From Entoloma clypeatum (Eukaryota > Basidiomycota > Agaricomycetes > Agaricales > Entolomataceae), in assembly GCA_963565915.1 (NCBI GenBank), contig OY751490.1, forward strand, positions 806,001 through 870,000: 64,000 bases of DNA, given 5' to 3'. A program made the position numbers and the translations under genes. Below the pieces are notes generated by a model that worked only from the letters and a program-made list of their open reading frames with translations, was not told the DNA's origin and searched no databases. Shown one piece after another: positions 11,028 through 22,900 of this stretch. Numbering within the stretch: position 1 is the stretch's first letter; every line of letters begins with the position of its first letter.

Positions 11028-11897
11028 ATGGCAGAAGCACCGACAGTACAAACAATGGATACGTCCAAGATCATCAAAGATCCTGGGATGTTCAAAGACA
11101 GACACACCTTCGACGAGTGGTGGAAAGCCACCAAATTATACATCAGGTTCCAGAAGGGCCTGTCCGACGATCAGAAGATTCTTGCGGTGTTATCCCGCAT
11201 GATGGAAGGGTCCGGTAAACACTGGGCCAGCAACAAGTTAGACGACCTTGCCACCGATGGCGAGAACATCACCTGGTTAGGATTCTCAGACGACATCGCT
11301 ACGCGATTCTCTATTGCCAACAAGTCGGCAGCGGCCAAGGCGAAACTCGAAGTCCTGAAACAGGAGAAACGCACCATCGACGAATTCTTGGACGAATTCG
11401 AAGAGATCTTGAAGCTGTCAAACCTTGGCGAAGAAACTGGGAAATACATCCTGGAAAAGAACGTCAACCGCAAAATTTCTGAACAAGTGGCTAGCGATGG
11501 CAAGACGTACACTGATTACGCAAAGGAGATCCGAAACAAGGGACGACAGATGGAGGGACATGCATTAGTTATCCGAGGGGGTGGCGACACACGCACCGGA
11601 TCGGGTACCACTTATGGTGGTCAAGGCAAAGCCATGGAGATCGACAAAGCAGGAGTAGCCCGTTGCTACAACTGTCAGCGCTTTGGTCACCTTGCCAAAG
11701 ACTGCAAAGCCCCAAAGAAGAAAGATGGTCGTAAGTGTTTCAACTGCGACCAAGAAGGACATATCGCGCGCAACTGCCGCAAGCCGAAGAAGAACTCTGG
11801 AAAGATTAGGAAGGTGTCTGATGGAGATACCGATGATGACGATGAAACCATCACCATAGAGACCGATGAGAAGGATTTTCCCGAAGGGTCCGATTAA
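11028..11897 (+). CDS. gag: Gag (capsid-nucleocapsid) of Gypsy A
   Basis: 289 codons. The start is the first ATG of the transcript, in good context. It has a helical capsid-like region ([11 protein letters not shown] .. [11 protein letters not shown]) followed by two perfect zinc knuckles C-X2-C-X4-H-X4-C ([14 protein letters not shown] and [14 protein letters not shown], residues ~206-245) and an acidic tail. It builds the virus-like particle and binds element RNA. The last 28 nt overlap the pol frame, which is -1 relative to gag. No damage was seen. Confidence 0.9.
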   Translation: MAEAPTVQTMDTSKIIKDPGMFKDRHTFDEWWKATKLYIRFQKGLSDDQKILAVLSRMMEGSGKHWASNKLDDLATDGENITWLGFSDDIATRFSIANKSAAAKAKLEVLKQEKRTIDEFLDEFEEILKLSNLGEETGKYILEKNVNRKISEQVASDGKTYTDYAKEIRNKGRQMEGHALVIRGGGDTRTGSGTTYGGQGKAMEIDKAGVARCYNCQRFGHLAKDCKAPKKKDGRKCFNCDQEGHIARNCRKPKKNSGKIRKVSDGDTDDDDETITIETDEKDFPEGSD

Positions 11898-14800
11898 ACG
11901 ACGCTAAGTCGCGACCCTTATCCATTAAACGAACTCGCTTGCCTGGTGCAACTACAGACAATATAACTTATGTTATCCCTGCAAAGCGAGCCATTGCGTC
12001 AACTAAGATTGTCAAGGGAGATAAACCTCCGAAACGACGAGAGATCAAGCTGCAAGCTCAGATCAAAACACGACGAGGACCAAAGGCCATTCGACCCGAG
12101 GTTGATAGCGGATGTGAACGCACATGCATCCATCCCAGAATAGTACGCGAACAGAACCTTCCCACACGTGGAATAAAGCCCATATCAATCCTAAATGCGG
12201 ATGGATCGCCGAACCGACAACAGAAAGCAGAAAGACTTGCCGAAGTCAAGCTGGACCTGGGAACACACCAGGAAACCATGGAAGCAATGGTATTGGACAT
12301 TGGGAGAACAGACATGCTTTTGGGACATGACTGGTTGGTGCACCACAACCCCACAATCAACTGGACGACCGGCGCTGTAACATTCAACCGATGCCCATCA
12401 ACATGTCAAACCAAACACTCGGATTTCAGGATTAACCTTAATGGTCGCAAACATCGGGTTCGCATGGTGGAAATACGAGACGAGGACGCGCCCAAGAAAT
12501 CGGATCAGAATTGGAAGCCCGGAGACCCCATATTGGAAGCAGTTACTCCCACACCACCTCCCACAACCAAACGACCCTCATACGTTGAACGTTTTGCCCA
12601 TCTCTTTGAAAAAGAAAACTTCGACAAGATCCCAAAGGAAAGAGAATGGGACCACGGCATCGAACTTACACCGGACGCACCAAAGGAGCTAGGGGGAAAC
12701 ACGTACCCTATGACCCAAAAGGAGCAAGAAGAACTGGATGAATTCATCGATGAAGGCCTGGCAACCGGAAAGATCCGACCGTCCAAATCCCCTTATGCAT
12801 CACCCTGCTTCTTCATTAACAAGAAAGACGGTTCCAAACGATTGGTACAGGATTATCACACGGTCAATAAATTCACGGTTAAGGACAAATTCCCACTCCC
12901 ACGCATCAACGACCTCTTGGATGTATTGAAGGACGCAGTCTACTTCAACAAAATGGACATCATGTGGGGATACAATAATGTGCGGATCAAGAAGGGTGAC
13001 GAATGGAAAGCCGCCTTCCTGACCAGCCGAGGATTGTTTGAACCATTGGTCATGTTTTTCGGTCTCTGCAACTCCCCGGGAACGTTCTCTCGGATGATGG
13101 CCAGCCTATTCAGGGATCAGATCCGTCGGCGCATCTGTGTGATTTACATGGATGACATAGTGGTTATTGGTAAAACCAAGGAAGAACTCGCCCGGAACAC
13201 CGAAGAGATCTTGCAGATTCTGTCAGACAATGACCTGTTCCTAAAGGAGAAGAAGTGTCTTTGGGAAGTAACGAAATGCCCCATATTGGGATATGTCGTT
13301 GGAGAAGGACGTGTTGAGATGGAAACTGAAAAGGTGGACACAATCCGGAACTGGCGAGTACCCACATCAAAAAAGGAAGTCCAGAGGTTCCTGGGATTTG
13401 CCAATTTTTATCGACGCTTCATTGAAGGATACTCAAACATTGCAAAGCCACTCACAACACTTACAGGAAATGCAGCATTCACGTGGGGACCAGCGGCGCA
13501 AGAAGCATTTGAAGGTCTCATACGGGCAATCACGACGGCACCAGTCTTGGCATTGCCCAAACCGGACGGACAGTTCAGGGTCGAAACCGATGCATCGGGT
13601 TATGCAATTGGAGCGGTACTTTCACAGAAACAAGACGACAAGTGGCATCCTATCGCGTTCTTGTCGCGGACCATGTCCGCGGCCGAACAGAATTACGAGA
13701 TATACGACAAGGAACTCTTGGCAGTCATGGAAGCACTGAAGGACTGGCGACATTATCTACTTGAAGCCAAGGAACGTTTCGAGATCTTAACCGATCACAA
13801 AAACCTGGAGTATTTCCGGCGTCCTCAGGACCTAAACCAACGACAGAGGCGCTGGAAGATGAAGTTACAAGACTATGACTTCGAATTACGACATGTACCT
13901 GGGAAGACAAACGCGAAAGCAGACATCCTGTCACGTTTACCCTGGTATGAAACGGAACTCGAGCCGCAGGACAGCGACCAAATGCTCAAGGAGGGGCTAT
14001 TCTTGAAACGATTGGAATCAGAAGATGTGATACAAATGGAGATGTTCACGGAGGAACAATTCTTTGAAGGGGGTGAAACATCTGATTCCATCAAAATCGG
14101 AAACATCACAACCATCGAAAACCCATGGATCGCACGCATCAAGGCCTCGAATCGCATGGAGACAGAAGTAGCCCAGGGTCTGAAGAAGAATCCTCACTGG
14201 TACCAGCAGGAAAATGGCATCACCTACGCAGGAGAACGAGTCTATGTTCCACCAGACCCACAATTGCGCCAAGAACTGATGTTTGAAGCGCACGACGCAC
14301 CAGTGGCAGGACATCCAGGACAATATCGAACACATGAACTCCTCACTCGCACCTACTGGTGGCCCACCATCCTACATGACATAAAGAAGTATGTGAAAGG
14401 TTGTGACACCTGTCAACGCAACAAGATCAGCCGCCAAAGGAGACACGCCCCTCTACACCCTAACGCCGCGCCAAGTCAACCATGGGAAGACATAGGGATT
14501 GATGTCGTGGGACCGATACCAGAATCTGATGGGAAGAACGCAATTCTGGTCATCACGGACAGACATTCTAAGATGCTTCATCTCATCCCGACAACCGTGG
14601 AACTATCGGCTGAAGGATTAGCCAAGATCTATCGGGACCAGATATGGAAGCTTCATGGGATCCCCAAGAAGATCATCAGCGATAGGGGACCACAGTTCGC
14701 TGCGAAGTTCATGGAGATACTCTGCCGCATGTTGGGGATCAAGAGGAACCTGTCCACCGTGTACCACCCACAGACTGATGGACAGGCCGAGCGATCGCAT

Positions 14801-15547
14801 CAGGAAACAGAAGCATTCTTACGAAACTTTGTCAACCATCTACAGGATGATTGGGCGGAATGGATCGCAATCGCAGAGTTCCAGTACAATGACAAAGAGC
14901 ACCAGGCAACGAAGCACACCCCATTCTACCTCAACTACGGTTTACATCCGTGGAAGGGAGAACTCGTGTTAGAGGATACCAATCCGGCTGCCAACGATTT
15001 CTTGAAAAAACTCAAAAAGGCACGAGAAGAAGCCAATGCTGCGCTGAAACAAGCACAGGATCAGATGAAGAAGACAGTGGACACACGGCGAAGTCCGTCT
15101 CGGGACTACCGCATCGGAGACAAGGTGTGGCTGGAAGGAAATAACATCAGGACCGATCGACCCTCAAAGAAACTTGATGCACTCCGACATGGACCATTCA
15201 AAGTCCTAGAGAAGAAAGGAGCTAGCGCGTACCTTCTTGATCTTCCGAAGACTTGGAAGATGATTCACCCTGTGTTCAACGAGACCCTGTTGTCACCATA
15301 TGAAACTCCGAAGTACGCCATCCAGAAAAAGAAACCAGCCCCTGATCTGATCATCGTCGAAGGACGAGAAGAGTACCATGTGTCTACGATCCTGGACTCT
15401 CGAAAGTTCCGCGGAAAGATCCAGTACCTCGTCCAATGGGAAGGATATGGCCCAGAAGAGAACACATGGGAACCGCGAGCTAATGTTCAGAACGCTCAAG
15501 ATTTGATCCGTGATTTCCATCGGCAGAACCCGTCGCGTCCACGATAA
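11870..15547 (+). CDS. pol: Pol polyprotein of Gypsy A (PR-RT-RH-IN-chromodomain)
   Basis: The open frame runs from a TGA at 11867 to a TAA at 15545, with no ATG near its start. It is probably made as Gag-Pol by a -1 shift in the 28-nt overlap 11870-11897. Counting residues from 11939: aspartic protease with VDSG (D56); reverse transcriptase with YMDD (403-406); RNase H (D551 in [10 protein letters not shown], and DKELLAV); integrase with H..H..C-X2-C zinc module ([14 protein letters not shown]) and catalytic D855, D915, E951, spaced D-X59-D-X35-E; and a C-terminal chromodomain (~1145-1190, [18 protein letters not shown]). Every catalytic motif is intact over about 1200 residues, so the element may be able to move. 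The chromodomain class is known to direct integration toward marked chromatin. Confidence 0.94.
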   Translation, partial: EGFSRRVRLNDAKSRPLSIKRTRLPGATTDNITYVIPAKRAIASTKIVKGDKPPKRREIKLQAQIKTRRGPKAIRPEVDSGCERTCIHPRIVREQNLPTRGIKPISILNADGSPNRQQKAERLAEVKLDLGTHQETMEAMVLDIGRTDMLLGHDWLVHHNPTINWTTGAVTFNRCPSTCQTKHSDFRINLNGRKHRVRMVEIRDEDAPKKSDQNWKPGDPILEAVTPTPPPTTKRPSYVERFAHLFEKENFDKIPKEREWDHGIELTPDAPKELGGNTYPMTQKEQEELDEFIDEGLATGKIRPSKSPYASPCFFINKKDGSKRLVQDYHTVNKFTVKDKFPLPRINDLLDVLKDAVYFNKMDIMWGYNNVRIKKGDEWKAAFLTSRGLFEPLVMFFGLCNSPGTFSRMMASLFRDQIRRRICVIYMDDIVVIGKTKEELARNTEEILQILSDNDLFLKEKKCLWEVTKCPILGYVVGEGRVEMETEKVDTIRNWRVPTSKKEVQRFLGFANFYRRFIEGYSNIAKPLTTLTGNAAFTWGPAAQEAFEGLIRAITTAPVLALPKPDGQFRVETDASGYAIGAVLSQKQDDKWHPIAFLSRTMSAAEQNYEIYDKELLAVMEALKDWRHYLLEAKERFEILTDHKNLEYFRRPQDLNQRQRRWKMKLQDYDFELRHVPGKTNAKADILSRLPWYETELEPQDSDQMLKEGLFLKRLESEDVIQMEMFTEEQFFEGGETSDSIKIGNITTIENPWIARIKASNRMETEVAQGLKKNPHWYQQENGITYAGERVYVPPDPQLRQELMFEAHDAPVAGHPGQYRTHELLTRTYWWPTILHDIKKYVKGCDTCQRNKISRQRRHAPLHPNAAPSQPWEDIGIDVVGPIPESDGKNAILVITDRHSKMLHLIPTTVELSAEGLAKIYRDQIWKLHGIPKKIISDRGPQFAAKFMEILCRMLGIKRNLSTVYHPQTDGQAERSHQETEAFLRNFVNHLQDDWAEWIAIAEFQYNDKEHQATKHTPFYLNYGLHPWKGELVLEDTNPAANDFLKKLKKAREEANAALKQAQDQMKKTVDTRRSPSRDYRIGDKVWLEGNNIRTDRPSKKLDALRHGPFKVLEKKGASAYLLDLPKTWKMIHPVFNETLLSPYETPKYAIQKKKPAPDLIIVEGREEYHVSTILDSRKFRGKIQYLVQWEGYGPEENTWEPRANVQNAQDLIRDFHRQNPSRPR

Positions 15548-15673
15548 AAGACACCCGTTGAAAGCAGCCAACAACATCAACCTCATTCAGTCAAAAACCC
15601 ACCGAGTTCCCCGCTCCGTCTTTCAAATATAGCTACTCCATTCTTCCTCTATCTCTCCAACATCCTCCGCACC

Positions 15674-16042
15674 ATGTCCAACATCACCGCCGCCTCCACC
15701 GATGCTTCCGATATCAACCCCACCATCACCACCCTCATCGGCGAAGCGCTCTCCATGCGCGACCAGATCCATGCGCTCGAAACCTCCGTCGCCGACATCC
15801 TCCACCGGCAGATGTATATCCGCCTTCACACCCTCTCCGATTTACCAACCGCCCCCACCGCTGAGGAGAAACTCATCCTCAAAAACTATACCAACACCCT
15901 TGCTGTCGAGAATCGACGCCTTCGCCTCGCCGTTCGAGGTTTAGAGTTTGCCACGGCGGTAAACGATGAACTGATAAAGGATTGGGGTAACCGAGTTGAC
16001 CCTGCTTGGGCCGATCCAAATGGCAACGATGGATGGGAGTAG
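15674..16042 (+). CDS. ORF3 of Gypsy A, unknown accessory protein
   Basis: 122 codons between pol and the 3' LTR, where env sits in retroviruses. The ATG is in a strong context (CACCATGTCCAAC). The protein is helical with a likely coiled-coil segment (ALSMRDQIHALETS) and an acidic C-terminus ending in GNDGWE. It has no signal peptide or membrane segment, so it is not an Env. A homologue at the same place in the decayed family member (58694-59064, minus) keeps most of its residues, which argues that it is a real gene. No known domain was recognised. Expression could be from a spliced or internal mRNA. Confidence 0.7.
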   Translation: MSNITAASTDASDINPTITTLIGEALSMRDQIHALETSVADILHRQMYIRLHTLSDLPTAPTAEEKLILKNYTNTLAVENRRLRLAVRGLEFATAVNDELIKDWGNRVDPAWADPNGNDGWE

Positions 16043-16079
16043 GTAGTCTGTGAGGACACAGACCTTGAGGAGGGGAACA

Positions 16080-16449
16080 TGTTACGGACTAACGACTACG
16101 GACGTATATGCTTACTTTTTCACTTTTACTCATCGGCCCCCGCTTACACATATCGTATTATACTTTATTCCCTTTAGTATACTTCGCTCCCGCGCTGACT
16201 CGCTTTCCGCAGCTGTCTGACTCATTCCGCAGTCAGCTTACTCATTAGTGCATAGCCTTCCGCAGTCGCCTTACTCATGCGCACTGCCTTCCGCAGTTAC
16301 TGACTCATTCGCTACCGCTCATAGTCAGTACTATATAAACCTCATGTACCATAGCCACATTCCTTAGATTTAGCAATCACATTGCTCTTCGCCTTTCCAT
16401 CTTCCTGCATACTCTGCCCGAACCTTGGAACGGTTTGTTACGCATAACA
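16080..16449 (+). repeat. 3' LTR of Gypsy A
   Basis: 370 bp, identical by eye to 9867-10236. It is preceded by the polypurine tract at 16067-16079 and followed by target duplication CTGTC (16450-16454). Confidence 0.93.
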
Positions 16450-16454
16450 CTGTC

Positions 16455-16804
16455 CAGCTTGTTTCAATTTTATCAAACTCGTAACAGAGCAGCTAACTAG
16501 TCATCAATTCATCGTTAAAGGCTCTCACAATACATTTACGGCATGCACCATAGCAGAGTGGCTTCCGGAGGTCACCATTAACCAAATGAACTCAAACTTG
16601 AAAACGGTGTTGAAAGAGGAACTTCGTCGATTTCAAGTCCGTTCTCGACTACTGCGAAATCGGGTACCCTCCACAGGCTCACGGGGAGTGTCAATAGACA
16701 GTTTCGAGATTCGACCCGGGGAAAACGCAGACGGACTGGTGGAGCTTCAGGTTCACCCACAATACGGCGGAGAGGGAGGCGCATGGGGTTTCCGGCGCGT
16801 CTGA
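16455..16804 (+). pseudogene. Deaminase-like gene, 3' part, after Gypsy A
   Basis: This completes the gene begun at 7830. The last base of 9866 plus 16455-16456 restores a Pro codon, then Ala-Cys, giving the Cys-Cys-Pro-Ala-Cys motif. The frame continues for 116 codons to TGA at 16802-16804. It contains GSHNTF and EWLPEV stretches typical of the region after the cysteine motif in fungal OTT_1508-type proteins. It carries no stop or indel, consistent with a very recent insertion. Confidence 0.7.
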
Positions 16805-17186
16805 TGATACCCAAGTTGGTCCAGCTTCTCTTTGCACGTTTGCACCAAGCGTATCGCGATACTAGTCATGTTCATATTCTTCAGGATGGTCATCGTTGCT
16901 TTTCTCCTCCTTGGTATTCTTCAGGATAGGTCGTCGTTGCTTTTCTTCTTGCTCTGGGAACCTTGCTTTCTCCGCTCTCTCTTTTCTGGGAACATATTTA
17001 CATTTAGGGCATGTGTTACTATGTAGTAGTCACTAATATTATCTTTGCATTGAGAATGGAATATTCGCGCGTTGTTAATAAATTTCCGAATCCCGACGAC
17101 TCTTCAGTGCCCGGACTCCAAGGCTGCCTCTAGTCACCCTCCGACAACTTGCCACGACTCTGACCTCCGACTTGTCCCCAATTCAT
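16805..17186. other. Intergenic, convergent 3' ends
   Basis: No gene seen. It separates the deaminase-like gene from the convergent minus-strand gene ending at 17187 and contains pyrimidine-rich runs. Confidence 0.4.
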
Positions 17187-17967
17187 TTACTCCTCATCAG
17201 TTAACTCCAAGCCGTCTTCTCCAATCCGCCTACAGTAATGACCAGGGAAGACTTGGCGTGTCATAACAAGCCCACACGCATCACTGGCACATCTCGCGAA
17301 CAGTCCATAAAACTCTTTCTCACTCAGTCCCGGCCTGTGCAGGCGGTCGAGTTTGGTGAACTTTCGCCAATCGGTTTCGTACCCCAAGTCTACGCCTTCA
17401 GGTCTGACTCTAGTTTCTAGGAGTGGTGCGTCGTTGAGATCTGCCATTCCATTCAAAAAAAGAAACAGGTGTACGATGGCGCATTTCACGCACCTGCCCG
17501 AGCATACGTCCTTTGCAGGGATCTAGGACCCCAACAAATCTCTGAGCGATGGAGGCACAGCGGAGGTGAAATTTCGCCGGCTTCTTGTTTGATTTAAGCA
17601 CTTTCATGTGTGAACGAAAGACGGAACTTTGCGACAAACCTTTCGGTGGATATCTCTTGACTGGAACCCCAATCCTGCTGTATAGTCTCTCCAGTGGTAC
17701 TAGGTGGGTCTAGCATCAATATTTCTCCTTGGTCAATGCTGAAACAAACCTAGGTAGCCGCATCGGCTCTGAGCGCATTCGGCAACATATTCCCCTGCGT
17801 AATACCCGAAAATTGGTATGTGTATGGCAGCTTCTGTGAAGGACCGCTGCTCAATCCCTCTTCGCGTCCCTAAGAGTGGGCATAAACAGCAGGGCCCGAG
17901 GAATTCATGGGTTTCGCGATAGCTGCGCAGCGCGTCTGGCGCCACACGTCTCTCTTCTTCGATAGGC
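17187..17967 (-). CDS. Uncharacterised fungal protein with CCLCPLLG / CGYLV cysteine motifs
   Basis: At least three minus-strand exons. The first (17967-17750, reached through an acceptor CAG; its upstream start is not located) encodes PCCLCPLLGTRRGIEQ, IPIFGYYAGEYVAECAQ and CGYL. A 50-bp intron (17700-17749, GTTTGT donor) joins it to VPLERLYSRIGVPVKRYPPK and KPAKFHLRCASIAQRFVGV. The final exon (17440-17187) carries WRKFTKLDRLH, EKEFYGLFARC and CGLVMTRQVFPGHYC, ending ELTDEE. The last splice junction is ambiguous; a donor inside GGACGTATGC would keep frame. I recognise this as a recurring uncharacterised agaricomycete family. The paired cysteines suggest metal binding; the function is unknown. 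No ATG is visible in the first exon's frame, so the 5' end is incomplete. Confidence 0.55.
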
Positions 17968-17993
17968 CTGCACGAACAATGACTCGACGGCAA

Positions 17994-18480
17994 TCAAAGC
18001 GAATCACAAGTTCATGACATACCAGTGATATATTCTCAATGACAGTGTTTCAGGGTCGAGAGAAAATATACAGTGAGTTGAGTGTTTGATGACGGAAAGA
18101 TATTGCTGATGAAGTGTTGGGACGGGTATGGCCTCCAAACGTCGTGGAACTTTTGGCATGGTTGGAACGAGAGGTGCGATCCAGTCGAAGCAGGGTGTTC
18201 GATGAGAGAAATTGCCGAAACGTTCAGCCTCTATCATCATGTTATAGGCTGCCAGTCGAGTCAGCGACGGTAAACCCTTACCCTTCATGACTCGCTGAAC
18301 CCTTCTTGACTCCCCGTTGCCCAGGTTACACAGTATCTTGACTAGTAGAATTGGTGCTCTCTATCCCTGGTCATCACTCCACATGTTCTGACTCGAGTGG
18401 GCTCCATAAAAATTCGGGACAGTGGCGAGACTATTCTTCAAGTTACCCCGTCTCCTTCTAGTGCATCCTTCGTCCTCTTC
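17994..18480. other. Divergent intergenic region
   Basis: It lies between two divergently transcribed host genes and presumably holds both promoters. An unsupported minus-strand ORF (18004-18288) may include a 5' exon of the left gene. No clear TATA motif was found. Confidence 0.35.
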
Positions 18481-19903
18481 ATGCCTGACGAACAGTCTTC
18501 TTCAAGCAGGCGCGCTGCGGCCGCCAACGGTCTAAAGCTTGCGAAGAGAAAGCCTCCGTGAGTCCTCAACTCCGCCAACAATGTGAATCTAACACCGCAT
18601 TGTCATGACTTGGCAGTCGCACAGGGGACCCATTTATCCACCATGGGCGACACTTCGGCAGGACGGTGCACGCTATGTGCAATGTTCATGCTCTGATAAC
18701 GAATGGCGTGCTCCTCTTGAGCGAGTCAGACGGAGAGGTGCAAGAAGAAACGCTAACTTACGAGTTTGTTCCAGGGTTTTAGTTCTTATGTTTTACTCAT
18801 GTATTACTCTCAAATTCAGGGCCAGAAAGGAGTATAAGGTATTCCAAAAGCTCTTGCAGATCATACCCCGTCTCGGCGAGCGCCTCCTAGAAGCCTCCGA
18901 TGAGGAGTCTATGGTCTTGGCTGCTCTGGTACGTTTGACAGTTGATTTGGAATATTCTGCTCATCCATTATAGGTCCAGAAGGGTATTTCTACTGCCAGA
19001 TCCGACGATACGAAGAGTTTGAAGGGCGTCGTCCTGGAGTGGATAACCCCAAGAGATGCGCCTTTGCTTCCACCTCTCACCCGGAGTGTCAAGTCGAACA
19101 GAGGCTTCCATCACCCTGTCACGGGAGCCCTCCTCTGCCCTGCCGGATTGGACTGGAATGAGCCGGGGTGAGTTCTCATTTTATCTCTTCTCTACTATGA
19201 AATGTTATCACCGATTCAGAACGCGCGTGAAGCTTTCCAGCGGCGAATTGGCTGTCCGGGGTGACCAGTGGCCGTTGCTGGTATATGCGAATCAAGAGTT
19301 CGATTCTGAGGATCCATGGAATGGTCTCTTCAGAAGTCGACTCCTAGTTTGGGTAAGTCAGAAATTCTTTAAGCTCACCATTATTCATGCTGTTCATCCC
19401 TCGACACTTAGGCGTTCAAGCATATTTTCACCTCACCCAGCTCCGTGGAGAAGGATCCGAAAGCCACGAGATCCGGAAATGCTCGGATACATGGGATGAC
19501 TCGAACTACGACAGCCTCCTTGGCGTATGTCGCAACGCAGGTGTGTATTTGTGATACTTACATTAATTCCCAGCTAACTGTATGGCAGCTTCGCTTTGCG
19601 CTGTCGTCCTCGTCAGTCTTTTGTAGGACCGACACCTCCACTGACTCAGAACGATTCTACGAGAGCGTTTTAGATTTCTTAGATCACCCAGACGAGCAAA
19701 ATGAAGTTCGTGATCTACTGGACTGGTGGAACTGGTGCGTACTTGTGATTTGTTCTTGGATTCCTTCGGACTGATGTTTGGTTCTTGGTAGCCAAGTGTT
19801 CCCGAGCTACGTCACCCGGGACTCGCACGCCGTTTCGGAGACCAGCGCGCTGGCCAGGCTGACAGAAAAGCGGGCACGGAAGTCTCTGATTCAGCAGGAA
19901 TAG
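18481..19903 (+). CDS. DUF6698-type protein (eight exons, intact)
   Basis: Exons at 18481-18557, 18617-18763, 18820-18928, 18974-19167, 19220-19352, 19412-19540, 19589-19734 and 19792-19903, all with GT-AG introns of 45-60 bp, join to 348 codons plus TAG. The product has HHGRHFGRTVHAMCNVHALI, ARSDDTKSLKG, KSNRGFHHPVTGALLCP, DPWNGLFRSRLLV, a Phe/Lys/His patch after it, ATRSGNARIHGM, SLAYVATQLRFALSSSSVF and LLDWWNCQVFP. This pattern matches, from recall, the agaricomycete family listed as DUF6698, whose function is unknown and whose members are often numerous in mushroom genomes. The N-terminus is basic (RRAAAANGLKLAKRK), perhaps a nuclear signal. No transposon damage was seen. Confidence 0.75.
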
Positions 19904-22900
19904 TCTATACCTATATTATATGTAATTGTAGACACTCACCGGGTCAATTAATTTATTTGACCATTTCTAATCTGGATTGGATACGATGATGAGAATCCCA
20001 AGTGTTACATGTATGGTCCACACTAACAGACAGATAGTCCATGATGCTTGATCAGCCGTCTTGCATATATTGTCAGATCACCAATCTAGGAACCACTTGA
20101 TCACGGATAACGGTGTGGCAATTCTAGTATGATTCGCCATCTATACCAGTACTTATAATAGCTGATGCAATAGATGATATTTTGTCAACATTGCGACAAT
20201 TATATTCGGTCATCAGTCTGGCAACTCATGATCTCCATTAGCTGAATGGGTAGTGCAGTCATGAATTTGCCTCCCCGGCATCCGGCAATCACTATTATCA
20301 GTCTGCTATTCCCGGCGTGGACTGCCAACATTACCTGCGCTGACAATGCTTGAGACCAGCTGGTGAGTTCTGCCATTCCGTCAAGGACTTATACTGATTC
20401 ATCATACTTTCATTTTCCAGTCGTTAGATGATACTACCAGCTAGCTCCTGCTCGTGTACCCCCATTCTTGTGAAAAGCTTCATCGCGACGCATCTGGCTG
20501 ACTCCGCCAACCATAGCAGTGCTGAACTAGCCTTATATATTGTACGCAGAATGGCATTTTGGATCAGCAAATTATACTTATTATATAATATTATCTAGCC
20601 TTCTAATTGCTGAAACATTTTGCACGAAAAACCCGATGGAGGCCAATTGATGGAGACGACGCGTTGTTTGTTATTAGTCAGCCGGCATGTTTGTCGGCTG
20701 ATCCTTCATCAATCAATATGGACCCTGCCGCTAATCAAAAAGGGGGCAGTCCAGGTTCTGTTGCCATACTCCACATCAACGCCGATCGGGACTGTCACTC
20801 GCCAACGTCATTCCAAAATTGACGCTCGATTTCCCAGTGCTTGGTTTGCGAGCAAGTCTTCAGTACTTACTTCAGTGACCAGGTTTGTCCCACACAACCC
20901 ATGAATCAAAACTGAACACTAGAGAGTGAATGGTAAAACGAACTGTCACCATTCAACTTTAGGACATGAGTCGTCACATGAATCCTGGACTTTTCGACAT
21001 GATCATGAACACCTCTCTCTATCGCGCGACAACAGACAAGAGGTTTGTTGTCCATTTGGCTCACAGGCATTCGTGCTGTTTGATTGACGAGATGCTCGGG
21101 ACAATAACAAAGCCATGAAGTCGAGAGATGAAATGATATGATATACAAATGCGTAAAAAGAGTGGGTAAGTTCAACGATTACTACTACCATGTCCGTAAT
21201 ATTCGTGAGATGACAGTCCTTCGCTCCAGGCAAAGTCTACATGCCCTCGAGGTTAAACAAGCAACCAGCAGCCCGTATTTAAGGGTTGGGATAGCGACGG
21301 AAACCGAAAGCATAGTAAGTCAAGTCATGGAATAAATAGCGACCAATTCAAAAATGTCTTCTGGTCCTCTTCAAATAGTGGCGATCCCGCCGTGGCTAGC
21401 ATGACATACATCGGATCTGGATGGCGCAACGGCTAGCGAACGCGACCCATGAATACGCGCTTCAACTTTATCGTAATCCTATCGGCCATGAAAAGCCAAC
21501 TCGTCAACAGTCCTGTCGAGGTAACCACCGTGATTTGAAGGAACACACACTCACATAAACTGATCACTCGTAGGCGATCAGGATAAAAGGGTATATGGTG
21601 TTGGACATCACCAAGAAACCCCCCATCATGCGACCACGCAATATGCTCCCATGCCCGTTCCATGACGATTTGCGTCTTCAGGCGGCATTGATGGCATCTG
21701 CACGACGTCATCTTCTTCCTTCGTGGACGTTGATGAGGATATCAATGAGCCAGATGTCAATGTGCTCTCAGAAAGGAAGACGGTGAGGGATGTAAACACG
21801 TCCATGTCGACCCAAGTACGGTGAGGGTGATGAAAGAGTTGAAAAAAGGAGGGTGCCGTGAACGGTTCTACGAACTGACGACGAGAGAGAGGGAGAAAGC
21901 GGGCGAGAGTTTGGCCGAAGGTCTCGAGGCGGTTTTTGTTTCCTCTTCCATCAGGGACTGTTCTTATACTCTTCTCTCCCTTATTGTATACCCTCTTTCT
22001 ACAGTTGATCCGTGGCGTGGGTCCTGTGCAAGACCTCGCCGTGCAATGACCATTTCCCACGCTGGTTAAACAATAAGCGGCGATGATTTCGCGTTATGGC
22101 AACTTGGCCCTGTCAACATCACAATAAAGATGAGCACCGTGGTATGGTCACCGGGCCGACGAACTGCAACACAATAATAACTTAAAAGTAGTTCGGCCCA
22201 GGCTTTAACTCCCAAGTATATATATGCTACTACGAGTCATGTTGAGCTACATCATCAATCAAATGCATCTCCCTCTCCCCGAGTCCTCAAATTACGGTGC
22301 GATTTTCGAACGCCCCGAAAATCACGCTACACCAAGACACATTCAGATGCTAGTCCATAGTTAGGACGAGGAAAAGTATACACTCACAAGAATGTGTAAT
22401 TAGTATGAATTCCCAGTTCATGACGCTCTTTGTCCGCCGTAAACGATTCGGCATCGAGACTCGGGTTGAGAAATCTCCCTCATCTGATTTTAAGCGGGAA
22501 AGGCGATGTGCTTCCTTCCCGCAATGGAAGCTGGAACGGGAAGGAAAGGGACAATAGTGGCAACAAAAAACGGTCAGCGTTATTCGAAGACGCAGGCTGG
22601 GTGGGGTGTGTGAAAAAGGCTCGGCAACAACGAGGACGGATTGCACTATGTTCTTACACCTAGCTCCTTTTATGGCTGTGCCGCTGGAGGGCAAGGCCCC
22701 GCCCAAGTTGGCTGCGAGGACCCGTGGCGCAAGTTCGCACAGAAGGATCATCCGCTTGTCGGCCGCATATCAAAAAAAAAGGGAGGAAAGAAAGACAATA
22801 AGCAGGGCTGCGAGGGAAAAATAGCCCCCTCGGCCTACTCGGAAGTCGGGCCTAGCGCGAGGTTGCCTTCGTCCCATCATCAACTGGAAGCTTTAAAGAT

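Larger units (their letters stand above)
9867..16449 (+). mobile_element. Ty3/Gypsy chromovirus A, complete
   Basis: This 6583-bp element has two 370-bp LTRs that look identical, TG..CA ends and 5-bp target duplications CTGTC (9862-9866 and 16450-16454). Order: LTR, self-priming site, ATG-free leader, gag, pol (protease, RT, RNase H, integrase, chromodomain), ORF3, polypurine tract GAGGAGGGGAACA (16067-16079), LTR. The RT-before-integrase order and C-terminal chromodomain place it in the chromovirus branch. Identical LTRs mean a very recent insertion. A second, decayed copy of the same family is at 58259-64000. Confidence 0.93.

Noticed and set aside
15674..16042. ORF3 of Gypsy A as an envelope gene.
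   Set aside because: No signal peptide, transmembrane segment or glycosylation-rich ectodomain; soluble coiled-coil protein instead.
20236..20310. TAGCTGAATGGG looks like a tRNA A box.
   Set aside because: No B box (GGTTCGANTCC) or acceptor pairing follows within tRNA distance.
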